Of a stretch of DNA of 21,503 nucleotides, positions 20,411 through 21,503 are shown piece after piece. The notes beneath the pieces are model-generated. The model did no database searches. It was not told where the DNA came from and saw only the letters and a program-made list of their open reading frames with translations. The translations under genes were made by a program, and so were the position numbers. This DNA is from Plakobranchus ocellatus (taxonomy: Eukaryota > Mollusca > Gastropoda > Plakobranchidae), in assembly GCA_019648995.1 (NCBI GenBank), contig BLXT01001848.1, positions 2,193,261 to 2,214,763 on the forward strand. Direction: 5' to 3'. Numbering within the stretch: the first letter of the stretch is position 1; each line of letters begins with the position of its first letter.

Positions 20411-20548
20411 TTACTTGTTGCCTGTATTATTATTATTTTTTTTTTTAGCATTGAATCTTTAAATGGACAAATAACCCCACCAATTTTAGAAATAATGTAA
20501 TCCAAGTCACATGCAAACTCATCTAACTATATGTTTAAGCAATGTGAT

Positions 20549-20562
20549 CTATATATATATAT
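20549..20562. repeat. (TA)n microsatellite
   Basis: A short run of alternating T and A in non-coding DNA. Confidence 0.8.
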
Positions 20563-20741
20563 GTATCTTGTCCAGCTGATTCATGCTAGTTTTATATGTG
20601 TATATTGCGAGGAAGGAGGGGGATATTGATATATTTTCATTGTTACCTTCATTTCTTGTTGTAGTTAAATTTTATGCCTTGGATTAATCTTTTTTCTCTA
20701 CAGAGTTGTCAGTTTTATCTTTTTAAAGATCTCAATGTATT

Positions 20742-20761
20742 TCTCTCTCTCTCTCTCTCTC
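20742..20761. repeat. (CT)n microsatellite
   Basis: About ten CT units downstream of the gene. Confidence 0.9.
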
Positions 20762-20762
20762 C

Positions 20763-21478
20763 CTGTTAACTTTAACTAAGAAGTATCAACATCATAAATC
20801 TTATTGACCTGTATTCATCATACTCTCTGCTTTTAGCTCCCTACTTACCCACCTCATATATCTTTCCTATAATTCAAGAGGACTTTGCAGTTTTGCTCAC
20901 TTGAACATCTTGTCTCTCTCTTGCTCCTTTCTAAAAATTTTGTGCAAGGGAGATTACAGCTTAGCACAGATGTTGTTTATTGATTTCATTCTGTGATACT
21001 GCTATATTTATGTGTACAAAAACTGTTGAGCGTTTTCTTTTTAGTGTTGGATTATATAGATTTATCGCACCAGCTGGCATTTGAAAATCAAAATTAGAAA
21101 AACGCTCATTTTATTTACTATTGAAGAAAATTATGTACTATGCTTGATATGTTGTAAAATGATTTTGGTTAGGGCTATCTTTTTATCTTGGCTTTAAATA
21201 TTTTGAGGGATAATTGATTGGTTTCAACCTCTTTTTATAAATTGCATGGTGTTGGAGTTACACACTTTTTAAAAACATGTTATGTGTTCAATTTGAAAGG
21301 AAAGTCCTTTAAATTGATTGATTTTAATTTCTAATATTGCAGTTTCATCCAAAATGAGACTTTGCACAGAAAAAAAATATTGATATGTGGACAAAAATGA
21401 TGGTTGTGTTAATGTTTGCAAACCTAATTCCTCACAAATTGGTTACATTGGGGTTCCCAGTTGTGGATGCAAATTTTA
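20763..21478. other. Intergenic, no gene seen
   Basis: AT-rich. The only structure noticed is an inverted repeat pair, TGAGCGTTTTCT at 21027-21038 and AGAAAAACGCTCA at 21096-21108, with one inserted base. No coding signal. Confidence 0.5.
21027..21108. repeat. Inverted repeat pair, 82 bp
   Basis: TGAGCGTTTTCT and the reverse complement of AGAAAAACGCTCA agree apart from one T. They could be ends of a very small palindromic element or just a hairpin. No target duplication is visible. Confidence 0.4.
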
Positions 21479-21503
21479 TTTTTTTTTTGGGGGGGGGGGG
21501 GGG
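21479..21503. repeat. T10-G15 homopolymer edge
   Basis: The window ends in ten T followed by fifteen G. Nothing else in this AT-rich region resembles a pure G run of this length. It is most easily read as an assembly or read-end artefact. Confidence 0.85.

Noticed and set aside
1..21503. CRISPR array, bacterial operon or phage content
   Set aside because: No spaced direct-repeat array, ribosome binding sites or dense coding. The spliced QSOX gene shows the DNA is animal.

Overview
The window is AT-rich, intron-containing animal DNA. One protein-coding gene dominates it: a quiescin sulfhydryl oxidase (QSOX; sulfhydryl oxidase 1/2-like) on the + strand. Ten coding exons, all with GT-AG introns and consistent phases, join into one 2049-nt reading frame of 682 codons plus stop (1060-17956). 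The protein has a signal peptide, a redox-active thioredoxin domain (WCGHC), a second thioredoxin fold without cysteines, a helical spacer, an Erv/ALR FAD domain (GCEEC, plus LCNTC near its end) and one C-terminal membrane span. This is the long, membrane-anchored form of animal QSOX. Many dispersed AGATCTAG-type words and long, repeat-rich introns suggest a mollusc, most likely a gastropod; that is an inference from style and not a proof.

Layout. Bases 1-49 are poly-A at the window edge. 50-930 is upstream DNA with a cluster of TAGAT/ATCTAG words. 934-965 holds a TATA box and an initiator-like site at canonical spacing. A short uORF (986-1051) sits in the proposed 5' UTR just before the main start codon. 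Exons 1-9 lie between 1060 and 15983, and exon 10 (17217-17956) carries most of the FAD domain, a charged linker, the membrane span and the stop. A 3' UTR probably runs to a poly(A) signal near 18677. From about 18700 to 21503 I find no convincing gene, only short repeats, and the window stops in T10 followed by G15, which looks like an assembly edge.

Non-coding structure. Intron 8 (4.6 kb) is the main mobile-element site. It holds a tRNA-like SINE on the minus strand with an inverted partner of its tail, and a 305-bp non-autonomous element with 13-bp terminal inverted repeats flanked by TTAA, in the manner of piggyBac. Intron 9 holds a second tRNA-like SINE head. Intron 4 holds an acidic antisense open frame ending at a possible splice donor, inserted between two pieces of a repeat that appears unbroken near 20.2 kb.

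I found no new biological system. The strongest non-genic observation is the TTAA-flanked element. The antisense acidic exon candidate and the promoter/uORF arrangement are worth testing with transcript data.
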